Source of the DNA: Lachnospiraceae bacterium
GTDB lineage: Bacteria > Bacillota_A > Clostridia > Lachnospirales > Lachnospiraceae
Assembly: GCA_017561985.1 (NCBI GenBank)
Contig: JAFZAZ010000014.1
Location: 124,001-188,000, forward strand
Reading direction: 5' to 3'
DNA: 64,000 bases
The first letter of the stretch is position 1; every line of letters begins with the position of its first letter. Both the position numbers and the translations under genes were made by a program. Positions 18,301 to 27,118 of the stretch are shown piece after piece. Under the pieces are notes generated by a model that was not told the DNA's origin, ran no database searches, and saw nothing but the letters and a program-made list of their open reading frames with translations.

Positions 18301-18591
18301 GCGCTCAAACTGGCCGAGGAACAAAAGCGAGGCGATGATATGCTTGCAGATGCCGTGATTTTTCGAAAGATTCGCGCACGTGCATGTGCAATCGAGCGTA
18401 TCGCCGAGACGCACGGTCACCTTGTAGTTGTAATTACCCTTGACCGTAAATTGATAGACGGTCTTGTCCTTCGATGCGACAGCGTGAGTGACACGACCGT
18501 TTTTATAATACGAAAAGCCATCCGCATAGACTTCGTCACTCTGCGCATAGCTTTTGATAAACGTTTTGTTTAAGAAATTCCTAAACTCCAA
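15394..18591 (-). CDS. SNF2-family helicase with SWIM zinc finger
   Basis: A 1065-residue Swi2/Snf2 ATPase. The N-terminus has a SWIM zinc finger (CTCTCANLSKNHGICKH, about residues 68-86), a middle SNF2-associated domain spans about 200-560, and the C-terminal motor carries Walker A DDMGLGKT (near 627), DEAQ (near 718) and helicase motifs V/VI (GGTGLNL; DRCYRIGQ). The start is a TTG at 18591 with AGAGGAAG upstream; it overlaps the end of scpB by 11 bp. The operon is MPE-scpA-scpB-SNF2. Such ATPases move along DNA and remodel protein-DNA complexes. A link with condensin is inferred from coupling only. Confidence 0.92.
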   Translation of the reverse strand: MEFRNFLNKTFIKSYAQSDEVYADGFSYYKNGRVTHAVASKDKTVYQFTVKGNYNYKVTVRLGDTLDCTCTCANLSKNHGICKHIIASLLFLGQFERTTKATAELTAEEQRNGQILDYYGELESGVSQGETAHVELTFFYRGILRQPSDTIAMRISMGSGRYYKVQSVKKMLEAVRSGQNVTLGKNFTYRRDICEFDASSARVVEYLCELSDLEDRFQIVGEKSVFQKNEVMLGKSVFLEILRRLDGDPCSLVFSNRMIEGVTFSDGNPYISYDIDAGEDYVSLGYADNSRVFPLAADGSLLFYDRVIYHPSASFTKNYLPIYNSLSRDGAPMFFRGDYAKRFLEDVLPKLSNTMNMDIPAALAERYVSYPLSATLYVDYVNYDIRGELRFTYGEYSFNSFAEPDVRSIILVRDKEAEQEILTCLKDLGFESHNGYYLLRDVNGIFDFISGNRGKLDEMCTLMYSDSFRSLRISRGEHVTYGVHMKSDEDYLTLDISYDDVPKKELADIFRSIKLKKKYYRMKDGNFLLLDSDAVQQSMQFLRSLSGLSQPIREDGVVIDRSQVCYLEQMLRHLGSEYRMDDSIYELLDILNHPPMRECPEGITADVRPYQMVGYSWMCNLAEHHMGGILADDMGLGKTLQAILFLSTLPENSRRMVVCPTSLMYNWKDEFENFAPKLTCEVICGTPEERRKLIHESTASVFITSYPLIRRDLSHYKDMEFSAVIIDEAQNIKNSSSMNALSVKNLKTKTRFALTGTPIENSLSEIWSIFDFVMPGYLFSHSKFVNEYEKPIMNQDNEILSQLNLRIQPYVMRRMKQDVLSELPEKTEEKILVDLSERQKKLYAAYLEHYKGEFGFDDEEGEEVPVENRIRILSALMRLRQICCHPATFMDNYDGDSAKMDVLLDLLEEAKASGHRTLVFSQFTSMLDLIEKELEARGIGYFCIRGDTKIADRSEYVKQFNEGTHSVFLISLKAGGTGLNLIGADTVIHVDPWWNPAVEDQATDRCYRIGQTRNVHVIKLLSKGTIEEKIYRLQRKKQKLAEAVIERQEDLIGKLTRQELIEIFS

Positions 18592-19144
18592 TTTTCGCTT
18601 CCTCTTCCGCTTCCTGCTTGAACTCTTCCATCATCTCGGAGCTGATGTACGGCAGCTCCTCCAGGGAGGAAACGCCGAAACTGCGAAGGAAATCGTCCGT
18701 CGTTCCGAACAGGATCGGGCGGCCGGGCGCTTCCAGTCGGCCGAGCTCGCAAATCAAATGATATTCCAACAGTTTGTTGATCGTAAAATCACTGTTCACA
18801 CCGCGGATCGCTTCGATGTCGGTACGTGTCACAGGCTGCTTGTACGCAACGATCGCAAGCGTCTCGAGCATGACATCGGTCAGCACATGCTTCTTCGGCA
18901 CATGGCAAAGTCGGATCAGATCCTCGTAACACTCCGCTTTTGTGCACATCTGGTATTTGGTTCCGACTTTCTGGATCATGATCCCGTGGTCGTCCTTCGC
19001 ATATTCTTCGCGAAGTTCCTCAATCACCGCCTCGGTCTCCTCGGTGCTCATGGACAATGCAGCGGCGAGATCCTCGACTTCAACTGCGTCGCCCATCGTA
19101 AAGAGAATTCCTTCAACGGATGCTTTTTTACTTTTTTCTTCCAA
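18581..19144 (-). CDS. scpB: Segregation and condensation protein B
   Basis: A 187-residue ScpB, the winged-helix kite subunit of the SMC-ScpAB condensin. Typical segments are AYKQPVTRTDIEAIRGVNSD and LLEYHLICELGRLEAPGRP. The start is TTG at 19144 preceded by GGGAG. It follows scpA with 15 bp between and overlaps the SNF2 gene. Confidence 0.95.
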   Translation of the reverse strand: MEEKSKKASVEGILFTMGDAVEVEDLAAALSMSTEETEAVIEELREEYAKDDHGIMIQKVGTKYQMCTKAECYEDLIRLCHVPKKHVLTDVMLETLAIVAYKQPVTRTDIEAIRGVNSDFTINKLLEYHLICELGRLEAPGRPILFGTTDDFLRSFGVSSLEELPYISSEMMEEFKQEAEEEAKIGV

Positions 19145-19159
19145 TGCTTCTCTCCCCGT

Positions 19160-19927
19160 TTATGCGAATTGATCGATCTCAACCAGGCTCGTCGCAACAT
19201 AATCAATCTCAAAGTCGTCGAACAGCCGGTTTTGCTTGATAAACATGCATCCGAGGTGAATCAGCTCGAGAATGCCAAGGAACGTAACAATAATTTCAAT
19301 GCGGTCGCGCGCAGATTCCAGAAGGCCGCGGAACGAAAAATGTCTGTGCTCCATGCCGTATTCCTGAATCTTGCGAACCTTGTCGGAGAAGCTGATCTCC
19401 TCCTTCTCAATCTTGCCGAAACGGCTGCGGATCGGGTCGATCCTGTTTTCCTGACGCTTCATGATATCGCGGAAAATGCGGCTGAGCTCCGAAAGCTCGA
19501 TTCCGTCTACAACATCCTCAGCCTTGATCTCTTCGCGGTACGAAGCAACCTCAGCAGGGATGGATTCCGCTCTGTAGAGGTGTCTCGCAGCATCTACCTG
19601 GCGATCCTTGAGATCGAGCGACGCCTGCTTGTACATCTTGTACTCAAGAAGACGCTCGACAAGCTCAGCTCTCGGATCCTCCGCCTCTTCCTCAGCCGGA
19701 GCCGGAAGAAGCATCTCGGACTTGATCTTTAGAAGGTATGCCGCCATCACGAGGAACTCACTGACGTTGTCCATCTGAAGTTTCTGCATCTGCGAAACAT
19801 ATTCCATATATTGATCGGTGATCATGGCAATCGGAATATCGTAGATGTTCACTTTATTCTTCTCGATCAGGTGGATCAGGAGATCCAGCGGGCCTTCAAA
19901 CGCCTCAAGCGATACGGAAATATCCAT
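19160..19927 (-). CDS. scpA: Segregation and condensation protein A
   Basis: A 255-residue kleisin of the SMC complex. The N-terminus FEGPLDLLIHLIEKNKVNIYDIPI is the diagnostic ScpA pattern that binds the SMC neck, and the C-terminal winged helix (about 185-250, FLGILELIHLG) binds the SMC cap. AAAGGAG precedes the ATG. Confidence 0.96.
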   Translation of the reverse strand: MDISVSLEAFEGPLDLLIHLIEKNKVNIYDIPIAMITDQYMEYVSQMQKLQMDNVSEFLVMAAYLLKIKSEMLLPAPAEEEAEDPRAELVERLLEYKMYKQASLDLKDRQVDAARHLYRAESIPAEVASYREEIKAEDVVDGIELSELSRIFRDIMKRQENRIDPIRSRFGKIEKEEISFSDKVRKIQEYGMEHRHFSFRGLLESARDRIEIIVTFLGILELIHLGCMFIKQNRLFDDFEIDYVATSLVEIDQFA

Positions 19928-19942
19928 GACCTTCTCCTTTCT

Positions 19943-20797
19943 TCATACGGAATCAATATGTAAAACCATCAATTGCGGCCGGTTGCCTACGCGGATCGGA
20001 ATCGTGTGGGCTCCGAGCCCGCGCGTCACAGCCATTACGCAATCATTTTCACGGTAAATACCGGAATCATACTTCGGAAACCATTCCATCTGCGGCGAAA
20101 TGACCCCTCCGAGCAGCGGCAGCCGAACGATTCCGCCGTGAACATGTCCCGAGACGACAAGCTTTGCACCGCTCATTGCATATGTCGTAAAATAATACGG
20201 TGTATGCGCAAGAAGTATTGTAAACGCGTCCTCGGGGATAGACGGCTCTATCTTTGCGATATCCTCAGCGGTCACCGCAACCGAGCGACCGTCCTTTCGG
20301 TAGCAGGCATTCGGTATGGTAAGACCTGCAATGAACAACTTCTCGTCTGCAAAAATTCCCCGATTGTCAAGCACATGCAGGCTCGGTGCCTGAATCGTCT
20401 CAAGATATGACTCGTATTCTGCAGGATGACATTCCTTGAATCCGCTCTCGTGGTTTCCGAGTGAATAATACACCGGAATTCCAAGTGCGCAAAGCTCCTT
20501 CACGAACTCGACTGCGGCCGAGACATTGTGCGATCTTCCTACAAACAGGTCACCCGGGATCAGCACAATCTCCGGCGCGATCGAACGTATCTCTTTGATG
20601 AGCCTTTCGTTCTTCTCGCCGAACCTGCGTCCGTGCAGGTCCGAGATCAGAAGAATCTTCTTCGGAACCGAATCGAGTCCGGGAGTCTCGGAAGAATACG
20701 TAACATTCACATGTTCTGTGACAAATGCATTTTGCACGAAGTATTGGTATACAACGAAGAGCAAAATCAGTGCTGCGATTGTGCCTGCCCATACCAT
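19943..20797 (-). CDS. Membrane-anchored metallophosphoesterase
   Basis: A 284-residue calcineurin-like phosphoesterase with one N-terminal membrane helix (GTIAALILLFVVYQYFV). Metal-binding motifs are DLHGRRFG (DxH), PGDLF (GD), GNHES (GNHE) and SGHVHGG (GHxH). The family includes YkuE-type enzymes acting at the membrane surface; the substrate is not evident. The start is the ATG at 20797, with GGGAGGA 9 nt upstream; two GTG codons just before it lie in the spacer. A perfect sigma-A promoter lies about 40 bp upstream. First gene of the scpAB operon. Confidence 0.88.
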   Translation of the reverse strand: MVWAGTIAALILLFVVYQYFVQNAFVTEHVNVTYSSETPGLDSVPKKILLISDLHGRRFGEKNERLIKEIRSIAPEIVLIPGDLFVGRSHNVSAAVEFVKELCALGIPVYYSLGNHESGFKECHPAEYESYLETIQAPSLHVLDNRGIFADEKLFIAGLTIPNACYRKDGRSVAVTAEDIAKIEPSIPEDAFTILLAHTPYYFTTYAMSGAKLVVSGHVHGGIVRLPLLGGVISPQMEWFPKYDSGIYRENDCVMAVTRGLGAHTIPIRVGNRPQLMVLHIDSV

Positions 20798-20835
20798 CAC
20801 GCGCACTCCTCCCGCATATCTTCCACATCATACTG

Positions 20836-20864
20836 ATTATATACAAATAAAAGCTGTTTGTCAA
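20836..20864 (-). promoter_or_regulatory. Promoter of the MPE-scpA-scpB-SNF2 operon
   Basis: The minus strand reads TTGACA (20864-20859), 17 nt, TATAAT (20841-20836): a perfect consensus sigma-A promoter. Confidence 0.9.
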
Positions 20865-20886
20865 CAATATGTAGTAATGAACAGAA

Positions 20887-20916
20887 AAAATGACCACAAT
20901 TTCTTGTGGTCATTTT
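20887..20916 (-). terminator. Terminator of the pyrimidine phosphorylase gene
   Basis: AAAATGACCACAA / TTGTGGTCATTTT, a 13-bp perfect stem with a 4-nt loop, followed by a T run on the minus strand. Confidence 0.85.
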
Positions 20917-20977
20917 GATAAGTCGTTGTGCATTTTTCGCAAAACAGATACCTTTCGGGAGCAATTCTTAGGCAGAT

Positions 20978-22306
20978 TTATTCTGCTTCGCGATATCCGT
21001 CCGCATCGATATAACCGTAGACCGCTTTCACTGGCGCAACGGGCTCATTTGTGATAGTAAATGCGGCGGCAAATCTAGCGGCGGTAACCTTCGCGGTCGT
21101 CTCGTCCGTAGCATACAAAGTTCCGAGGCAGGTGTCCTTCCACACTCTGTCTCCGATCTTACCGTCTACCAGTATTCCAACAAGCGGGTCGATGACATCC
21201 TCCTTGCGCTCTCTTCCTGCGCCGAGCACCAATGCGGAAAGTCCGATCTCCTCGGTGTTGATCGCTCCGATGTATCCTTCCGCGCACGCGTAAACGGGAA
21301 TTTTGTAAGGTGCTTCGCCGCGAAGCGTTGGATCGCGCAGTACCGAGGAATCGCCTCCCTGGCGCTCACAGAGCTCACAGAGCTTATCAAAAGCACTGCC
21401 GTCCCTGATCACACGTGCGATCATTTTCTTCGCATCAGCAGCATCTTTTGCAACGCCGCATCCAAGAAGCATATACGTCGCCAGCGTCTCACAGACGCGG
21501 TACAGCTCTTCGTCGCCTCTACCGTGCAATACTTCGATCGCTTCACACACTTCAAGCCAGTTTCCGACAGCGCGACCGAGCACCTGGTTCATGTCTGTGA
21601 TTACCGCATACGTGCTTCTTCCGCAACGGTTTCCGATATCAACCATCGTCTCCGCAAGCGCGATCGACTCCGGCAGAGTCTTCATAAACGCTCCGCTTCC
21701 TGTCTTAACGTCAAGAACGATTACATCCGCGCCGGAAGCAAGTTTTTTGCTCATGATACTCGATGCGATCAGCGAGATGTTGTCGACCGTAGCTGTCACG
21801 TCGCGCAGTGCATAGAGCTTCTTGTCGGCAGGCGCGAGGTTTGCGCTCTGACCTGCGACGGCAAGTTTCATCTCATTGACATTCCGGTAAAAATCCTCGG
21901 GAGCAACCGTCGTGCAAAACCCCGGGATGCTCTCAAGCTTGTCGATCGTTCCTCCGGTATGCCCAAGCCCCCGTCCGGACATCTTTGCAACCGGAATCCC
22001 CAGCGCCGCAACAATCGGCACCACGATCAAAGTCGTCTTATCGCCCACGCCGCCGGTAGAATGCTTGTCCGCCTTGATTCCGTGTATCATCGAAAGGTCG
22101 AGCATGTCGCCGCTCTTTGCCATCTCCATGGTGAGCGTCGACGTCTCCCTCTTGTCAAGCCCCTTCAGGCAGATCGCCATCAAAAGCGCAGACATCTGGT
22201 AGTCAGGGATCTCTCCGTTCGTAAATCCCTTCACGACGAACGCAATCTCCTCGTCCGTTAGCGTTTCGCCGTGTTTTTTCTTCGTGATGATATCGTACAT
22301 TCGCAT
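20978..22306 (-). CDS. pdp: Pyrimidine-nucleoside phosphorylase
   Basis: A 442-residue member of the thymidine/pyrimidine-nucleoside phosphorylase family, which splits uridine or thymidine with phosphate to give the free base. The signature region contains KHSTGGVGDKTTL and SGRGLGHTGGTIDKLE (residues about 80-125), which bind phosphate and the base. Length (Firmicute Pdp about 430-440) and sequence fit Pdp better than strict thymidine phosphorylase, but specificity is not provable by eye. GGAGGT lies 5 nt before the ATG. Monocistronic between its own promoter and terminator. Confidence 0.92.
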   Translation of the reverse strand: MRMYDIITKKKHGETLTDEEIAFVVKGFTNGEIPDYQMSALLMAICLKGLDKRETSTLTMEMAKSGDMLDLSMIHGIKADKHSTGGVGDKTTLIVVPIVAALGIPVAKMSGRGLGHTGGTIDKLESIPGFCTTVAPEDFYRNVNEMKLAVAGQSANLAPADKKLYALRDVTATVDNISLIASSIMSKKLASGADVIVLDVKTGSGAFMKTLPESIALAETMVDIGNRCGRSTYAVITDMNQVLGRAVGNWLEVCEAIEVLHGRGDEELYRVCETLATYMLLGCGVAKDAADAKKMIARVIRDGSAFDKLCELCERQGGDSSVLRDPTLRGEAPYKIPVYACAEGYIGAINTEEIGLSALVLGAGRERKEDVIDPLVGILVDGKIGDRVWKDTCLGTLYATDETTAKVTAARFAAAFTITNEPVAPVKAVYGYIDADGYREAE

Positions 22307-22378
22307 GGGACACCTCCGCAGTAACGCTTAAAATACCTTTTTTCTCGTGCGTAACAAACATTGTAAACTCCTGCATTC

Positions 22379-22407
22379 ATTGTACGCAAATCACACGTAA
22401 AATGCAA
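22379..22407 (-). promoter_or_regulatory. Promoter of pdp
   Basis: The minus strand reads TTGCAT (22407-22402), 17 nt, TACAAT (22384-22379), with a leader of about 65 nt. Confidence 0.72.
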
Positions 22408-22432
22408 CTAAAAGCCATTTTCCGCATAAAAA

Positions 22433-22456
22433 CGGACCGCCTGTGAAGGCGGCCCG
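22433..22456 (-). terminator. Terminator of the aminotransferase gene
   Basis: On the minus strand CGGGCCGCC / GGCGGTCCG forms a stem with one wobble, a 6-nt loop and a TTTTT tail. Confidence 0.78.
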
Positions 22457-22485
22457 AAAGTGTCGATTCATAATTCGGAAAATAT

Positions 22486-23685
22486 TTACGCAAGCGTCTT
22501 GAGGAACTTCTCGATGCGATCAAGTCCCTTCTCGATCTGTGCAAGATCGATCGCATAGGAAAGACGGATATAATCCGCGCGGCCGAAGTCTGCGCAGGGA
22601 ATTACGGCGGTCTGATACTCCTCGATCAGGATGCGCGCAAGATCCGAAACGTCCTTAACTGCAACGCCGTTGTGCTTCTTTCCGAACACTTCGCCAACGT
22701 TTACGAATACGTAAAATGCACCGTTCGGAGTGATCGTCGAGATGTAAGGCATCTTTGCGATGCGCTTACAGGTGTACTCGCGGCGGCGGTCAAACTCCTT
22801 GCGCATCAGCTCTACAGAATCCTGAGGGCCGTCGAGCGCCTCGATGGATGCGAACTGTGCGATCGAGTTCGGGTTGGACGTCTGGTGGCTCTGAATGCTT
22901 GCCATAACCTTTGCGACCGCAAGCGGTGCTCCGGTGTATCCGATTCTCCAGCCGGTCATCGCATAAGCCTTCGCCATACCGCAGCATGTGATTGTGTGCT
23001 CGTAGATATCCTCACCGAGCGAACCGATGCTCACCTGCTCGGTTCCGTCGTAAACAAGAACCTCGTAGATCTCGTCGGAGACAACGTAGATGTCCTTCTC
23101 AACGATAACCTTCGCGAGTGCCTTGAGCTCTTCCTTGGTGTAAACCATACCGGTCGGGTTGTTCGGGGAGTTCAGAATCAACGCCTTCGTGCGCTCGTTG
23201 CATGCTGCTGCAAGCTGCTCGGGAGTAATCTTGAAATGAGCGGACGCATCGCACGGAACGAACACCGGCACACCGTCCGCAAGCTTTACGATCTCGGGAT
23301 AGCTGAGCCAGTACGGAGTCGGGATGATCACCTCGTCACCGGGGTTCAAAATTGCCTGGAAAATGTTCGTGAGCGCGTGCTTTCCTCCGTTGCTTACGAT
23401 GATCTGCTCGGGAGCATACGCAAGGTTGTTGCGCGTCTTGAATTTGCGGCTGATGGCCGCGCGAAGCTCGGGCATACCTGCCGCAGGCGTATATTTGGTA
23501 AATCCGCGGTTGAGAGCTTCTACCGCCGAATTGCAAATATTTTCCGGGGTATTAAAGTCAGGCTCGCCTGCGCCGAACGTTACGACGTCGAGGCCCTGTG
23601 CGCGGAGTTCTTTTGCTTTTGCTGTGATGGAAAGTGTGGACGACGGCTTTACCGCAAGTCCTTTGACCGAAAGGGAACGTGACAT
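22486..23685 (-). CDS. Class I/II pyridoxal-phosphate aminotransferase (aspartate aminotransferase type)
   Basis: A 399-residue fold-type I aminotransferase. SNGGKHAL (near 100) and NSPNNPTG (near 170) are cofactor and substrate loops, YVVSDEIYE (near 205) holds the pyridine-contacting Asp, and AKAYAMTGWRIGY (near 236) contains the Schiff-base lysine. This pattern is that of Firmicute AspB-type aspartate aminotransferases (subgroup I-gamma). The start is the ATG at 23685 with AGAGGT 6 nt upstream; the longer reading to 23763 would cross the promoter. Own promoter and terminator. Confidence 0.9.
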   Translation of the reverse strand: MSRSLSVKGLAVKPSSTLSITAKAKELRAQGLDVVTFGAGEPDFNTPENICNSAVEALNRGFTKYTPAAGMPELRAAISRKFKTRNNLAYAPEQIIVSNGGKHALTNIFQAILNPGDEVIIPTPYWLSYPEIVKLADGVPVFVPCDASAHFKITPEQLAAACNERTKALILNSPNNPTGMVYTKEELKALAKVIVEKDIYVVSDEIYEVLVYDGTEQVSIGSLGEDIYEHTITCCGMAKAYAMTGWRIGYTGAPLAVAKVMASIQSHQTSNPNSIAQFASIEALDGPQDSVELMRKEFDRRREYTCKRIAKMPYISTITPNGAFYVFVNVGEVFGKKHNGVAVKDVSDLARILIEEYQTAVIPCADFGRADYIRLSYAIDLAQIEKGLDRIEKFLKTLA

Positions 23686-23768
23686 ATTTTTACCTCTTTG
23701 CTCTTCACACTGTATCGGTATTCGGGCCGATACTCTCCTGGTGTGGACATGTATACAATACAAATTGC

Positions 23769-23797
23769 ATTTTAGTATACAAGTCCGGAAAATGCAA
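23769..23797 (-). promoter_or_regulatory. Promoter of the aminotransferase gene
   Basis: The minus strand reads TTGCAT (23797-23792), 17 nt, TAAAAT (23774-23769). The -35 and spacer overlap one copy of the recurrent GGAAAATG word (23787-23794). Upstream of it, 23800-23880 is AT-rich with no other visible element. Confidence 0.65.
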
Positions 23798-23886
23798 CCC
23801 TAAAACAGGCTTTTTCTTCTTTTTGGCGAAAAGGCCTCTTTTCGTTGAAAAACATAGGTTTTTCAGTGCATTTTGACGACAAAAAA

Positions 23887-23911
23887 AGAGCCGGACTTTC
23901 GGTCCGACTCT
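23887..23911 (-). terminator. Terminator of rny
   Basis: AGAGCCGGAC / GTCCGACTCT with one mismatch and a 5-nt loop; on the minus strand it is followed by TTTTTTT. Confidence 0.85.
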
Positions 23912-23932
23912 TACTTTTGAATTCGATTCTGA

Positions 23933-25537
23933 TCACTTTGCGTAATCGGTAACTCTGGATTCCCGGATCATGCTGACTTTAATCTGTCCGGGGTATTCAA
24001 GCTCGGATTCAATCTTCTTCGACAATTCACGTGCGATGAGAACCATCTCGTCATCATTAACCTGCTCGGGAATAACCATAACGCGTACTTCCCGGCCTGC
24101 CTGAATTGCGAAAGATTTGTCCACTCCTTTAAAGCTGTTGGCAATATCTTCAAGTTGTTTGAGTCTGTTTGTATATGTGTCAAGTGTCTCTCTTCTTGCG
24201 CCCGGACGTGCCGCGGAAATTGTATCGGCGGCCTGTACGATGCAGGCGATCAGAGAGGTAGCTTCGCAATCACCGTGGTGCGATGCAACCGCATTGATGA
24301 CCACAGGCGATTCCTTGTATTTCTTACAAATGTCAACACCGATCTGAACGTGGGTGCCTTCCATCTCGTGGTCGACCGACTTACCGATGTCATGCAGGAG
24401 TCCCGCACGCTTCGCAAGGCGAACGTCTGCGCCCATCTCGCCGGCAAGAAGTCCGGACAAAAGGGAAACTTCGATGGAATGCTTGAGCGCGTTCTGACCG
24501 TAACTGGTACGGAAACGCATCTTTCCGAGGAGACGAACAAGCTCCGGATGCAGTCCGTGCACACCGGTCTTGATGATCGCTGCCTCACCTTCGTCGCGGA
24601 TGATATTGTCGACTTCCTTCTGTGCCTTCTCGACCATCTCTTCGATGCGGGCAGGATGGATACGACCGTCCACAACCAGCTTTTCCAATGCAATTCTCGC
24701 TACCTCACGGCGAATCGGATCAAATCCGGAGAGAATAACCGCTTCGGGCGTGTCATCGATAATGAGGTCGATGCCCGTCAGCGTCTCGATCGTACGGATG
24801 TTGCGTCCTTCACGGCCGATGATACGGCCCTTCATCTCGTCGTTCGGCAATTGAACTACGGAAATGGTTGCTTCCGCAACATGGTCAGCCGCACATTTCT
24901 GAATGGCGTTGACCAGCAATTCCTTAGCCTTACGGTCTGCAGTCTCCTTCGCTTCGCTCTCCAGCTCGCGGATCATGACTGCGGTTTCGTGCTTGACATC
25001 TTCTTTAACAGATTCTAACAGATATTCCTTCGCTTTATCGGAGGTGAATCCCGAAATTCTCTCGAGCTCCTGAATCTGCTTTGCAGTAACCTCATCTGCT
25101 TCCGCTATCTTGCGGTCGAGATCCTGCTCCTTCTGATTCATACGTGCTTCTTTCTTTTCCAGGGATTCAAGCTTTCTATCCAGATTCTCTTCCTTCTGGG
25201 TCACCCTCTTCTCATACCGTGCGACTTCGTTTCTTCTTTCCTTGATCTCACGGTCGAGGTCGTTCTTTGCCCTCAAAGTTTCTTCTTTTGCTTCAAGAAG
25301 AGCTTCCTTCTTGGCGGTCTGCGCAATCTTACGCGCTTCGCGGTTGGCTTCTTCGAGGATTTCCTTGGAGCGCTGCTCCGCGGAACCTACCTGAGCTTCA
25401 TATCTATTCTTGCGAAACATAATCGCAAGCAACCAGCAGACCGGTCCGACAACAAGGGCGGTGACAATCACAGCAATCAACACCGGAACCAACGGCTTCG
25501 GCGATGCTTCCAGAATCGAAAGGATACTGTCTGGCAT
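23933..25537 (-). CDS. rny: Ribonuclease Y
   Basis: A 534-residue RNase Y, the main endonuclease starting mRNA decay in Firmicutes. It has an N-terminal membrane helix (about 11-35), a long coiled coil (about 45-190), a KH domain ([15 protein letters not shown], near 235) and an HD phosphohydrolase domain (HSIEVS and [12 protein letters not shown], near 355-385). The start is the ATG at 25537 with GGAGGT 8 nt upstream. The promoter TTGACA-17-TATTAT lies about 65 nt upstream; the terminator follows the stop. Confidence 0.97.
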   Translation of the reverse strand: MPDSILSILEASPKPLVPVLIAVIVTALVVGPVCWLLAIMFRKNRYEAQVGSAEQRSKEILEEANREARKIAQTAKKEALLEAKEETLRAKNDLDREIKERRNEVARYEKRVTQKEENLDRKLESLEKKEARMNQKEQDLDRKIAEADEVTAKQIQELERISGFTSDKAKEYLLESVKEDVKHETAVMIRELESEAKETADRKAKELLVNAIQKCAADHVAEATISVVQLPNDEMKGRIIGREGRNIRTIETLTGIDLIIDDTPEAVILSGFDPIRREVARIALEKLVVDGRIHPARIEEMVEKAQKEVDNIIRDEGEAAIIKTGVHGLHPELVRLLGKMRFRTSYGQNALKHSIEVSLLSGLLAGEMGADVRLAKRAGLLHDIGKSVDHEMEGTHVQIGVDICKKYKESPVVINAVASHHGDCEATSLIACIVQAADTISAARPGARRETLDTYTNRLKQLEDIANSFKGVDKSFAIQAGREVRVMVIPEQVNDDEMVLIARELSKKIESELEYPGQIKVSMIRESRVTDYAK

Positions 25538-25600
25538 TGTATTGCACCTCCATGCGATATTCAATTGTCATGCGTTGTAAAAAAGTTTACAAACATAGTT

Positions 25601-25629
25601 ATAATATACAAAATTTTAATACTTGTCAA
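25601..25629 (-). promoter_or_regulatory. Promoter of rny
   Basis: The minus strand reads TTGACA (25629-25624), 17 nt, TATTAT (25606-25601). It starts only 24 bp after the miaB stop, and no terminator separates the two, so readthrough from miaB is possible. Confidence 0.85.
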
Positions 25630-25652
25630 GCGCATGAGTAAAAATTCTAATG

Positions 25653-27107
25653 TTACACGCGCTCGCCAAGGTAGTAAAATCCCTTGCAAACAGACAGTTT
25701 TACGCTCACAAAACTGCCCAGCATTGCCTCTTCTCCCGGAAAATGAACAAGCAGATTGTTGTCAAGTCTGCCCGTGATCAGCCCCTCTTCAGGCTTATAT
25801 TCCTCGCAGAGCACGGTCTGTGTCATCCCCGTAAAATGCTCCGCCTCGGAGGCCGCAACCTCCCCTACAGTCTTCAAAAGACGCTGGAATCGTTCGGACG
25901 AGACATCGTCCGGCACCTGATTCTCCATAGAAGCTGCAGGCGTTCCCGTGCGTTTCGAATACAGGAACGTATAAGCGCTGATAAAACCGGCACGCTTCAC
26001 AACATCGACGGTGTCGAGGAAATCCTCCTCCGTCTCGCCGGGGAAACCGATGATGATGTCGGTCGTCACGGCGACATCCGGGATGCGCTCGCGGATACGT
26101 CTCACAAGGTCGAGATATTGTTCCTTCGTATAATGGCGGTTCATCGCCTTTAATATCCTGTCGCTTCCCGATTGAAGCGGCAGATGACAATGTTTGCACA
26201 CCTTCGGATTGACTGCCATCTCCTCAATCAATTCGTCGGAGAGGTCCTTCGGATGAGGCGTCATAAACCGGATACGCTCGATTCCCTCAACCTCACTGAC
26301 CCTGCGAAGAAGCTGTGCGAACGTGATCTCCTCGGAAAGTCCGCGCCCGTAGGAATTCACGTTCTGCCCGAGCAGCATGATCTCGCGGACTCCATTTTCC
26401 GCCATATGACAAGCTTCCGCAACAATGTCCGCTGCTTCGCGGGAACGCTCCCTGCCGCGCACGTAAGGAACGATGCAATAGCTGCAGAAATTGTTGCAGC
26501 CGTACATGATATTGATGCCCGCTTTGAAGCCGAAACGGTTTACGCGAGGGAGGTCCTCAACAATCTCCTTCGCCTTGTCCCAGATGTCGATGACGGGAGC
26601 TTCTCCCATCTCCCGCCTGTATAAAAGCTCTGCAAGGCTGTAGATATTGTGTGTTCCGAAAATGATGTCGACGAAACGGTATTTGGTGCGGAGCGTCTCT
26701 ACGACCTGGGGCTCCTGCATCATGCATCCGCACAACGCAACACGCCTTTCGGGATGAATTTTTTTATTGCGTCCGAGATAACCGATGCGGCCGTATACGC
26801 GCGTGTTCGCATTTTCCCGAACGGTACATGTGTTGTAAATCACAAGATCTGCATCTTCGGAGTCGATCTCGGAGTATCCGATTGCTGTGAGAATTCCCGC
26901 AAGCGTCTCGGAGTCCTTCGCGTTCATCTGGCATCCGAAAGTTTCGATGTGCATCGTGCGTTTACGTCCGGTGGCCTGCTCCTCCGCAGACAAAACGGCG
27001 CGCATCACATCAATGAAATAATATTGGCGTTCCGGCTCGGTCGCAGGTGCTCGAAGGATCACTTCGTCCATACCTGCGGGATGAGTCATGGTGATATGCT
27101 CCGCCAT
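25653..27107 (-). CDS. miaB: tRNA-2-methylthio-N6-dimethylallyladenosine synthase
   Basis: A 484-residue methylthiotransferase acting on i6A37 of tRNAs. The N-terminal MTTase domain carries three cluster cysteines (TFGCQMN, NTCTVR, GCMMQE), the radical SAM core has CNNFCSYC (near 204), and a TRAM domain closes the C-terminus. The order and the ~60-residue N-terminal extension are usual for clostridial MiaB. It is last in the proB-DUF896-FTHF ligase-proA operon, 12 bp after proA. Confidence 0.95.
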   Translation of the reverse strand: MAEHITMTHPAGMDEVILRAPATEPERQYYFIDVMRAVLSAEEQATGRKRTMHIETFGCQMNAKDSETLAGILTAIGYSEIDSEDADLVIYNTCTVRENANTRVYGRIGYLGRNKKIHPERRVALCGCMMQEPQVVETLRTKYRFVDIIFGTHNIYSLAELLYRREMGEAPVIDIWDKAKEIVEDLPRVNRFGFKAGINIMYGCNNFCSYCIVPYVRGRERSREAADIVAEACHMAENGVREIMLLGQNVNSYGRGLSEEITFAQLLRRVSEVEGIERIRFMTPHPKDLSDELIEEMAVNPKVCKHCHLPLQSGSDRILKAMNRHYTKEQYLDLVRRIRERIPDVAVTTDIIIGFPGETEEDFLDTVDVVKRAGFISAYTFLYSKRTGTPAASMENQVPDDVSSERFQRLLKTVGEVAASEAEHFTGMTQTVLCEEYKPEEGLITGRLDNNLLVHFPGEEAMLGSFVSVKLSVCKGFYYLGERV

Positions 27108-27118
27108 TCGGTGTCCTC

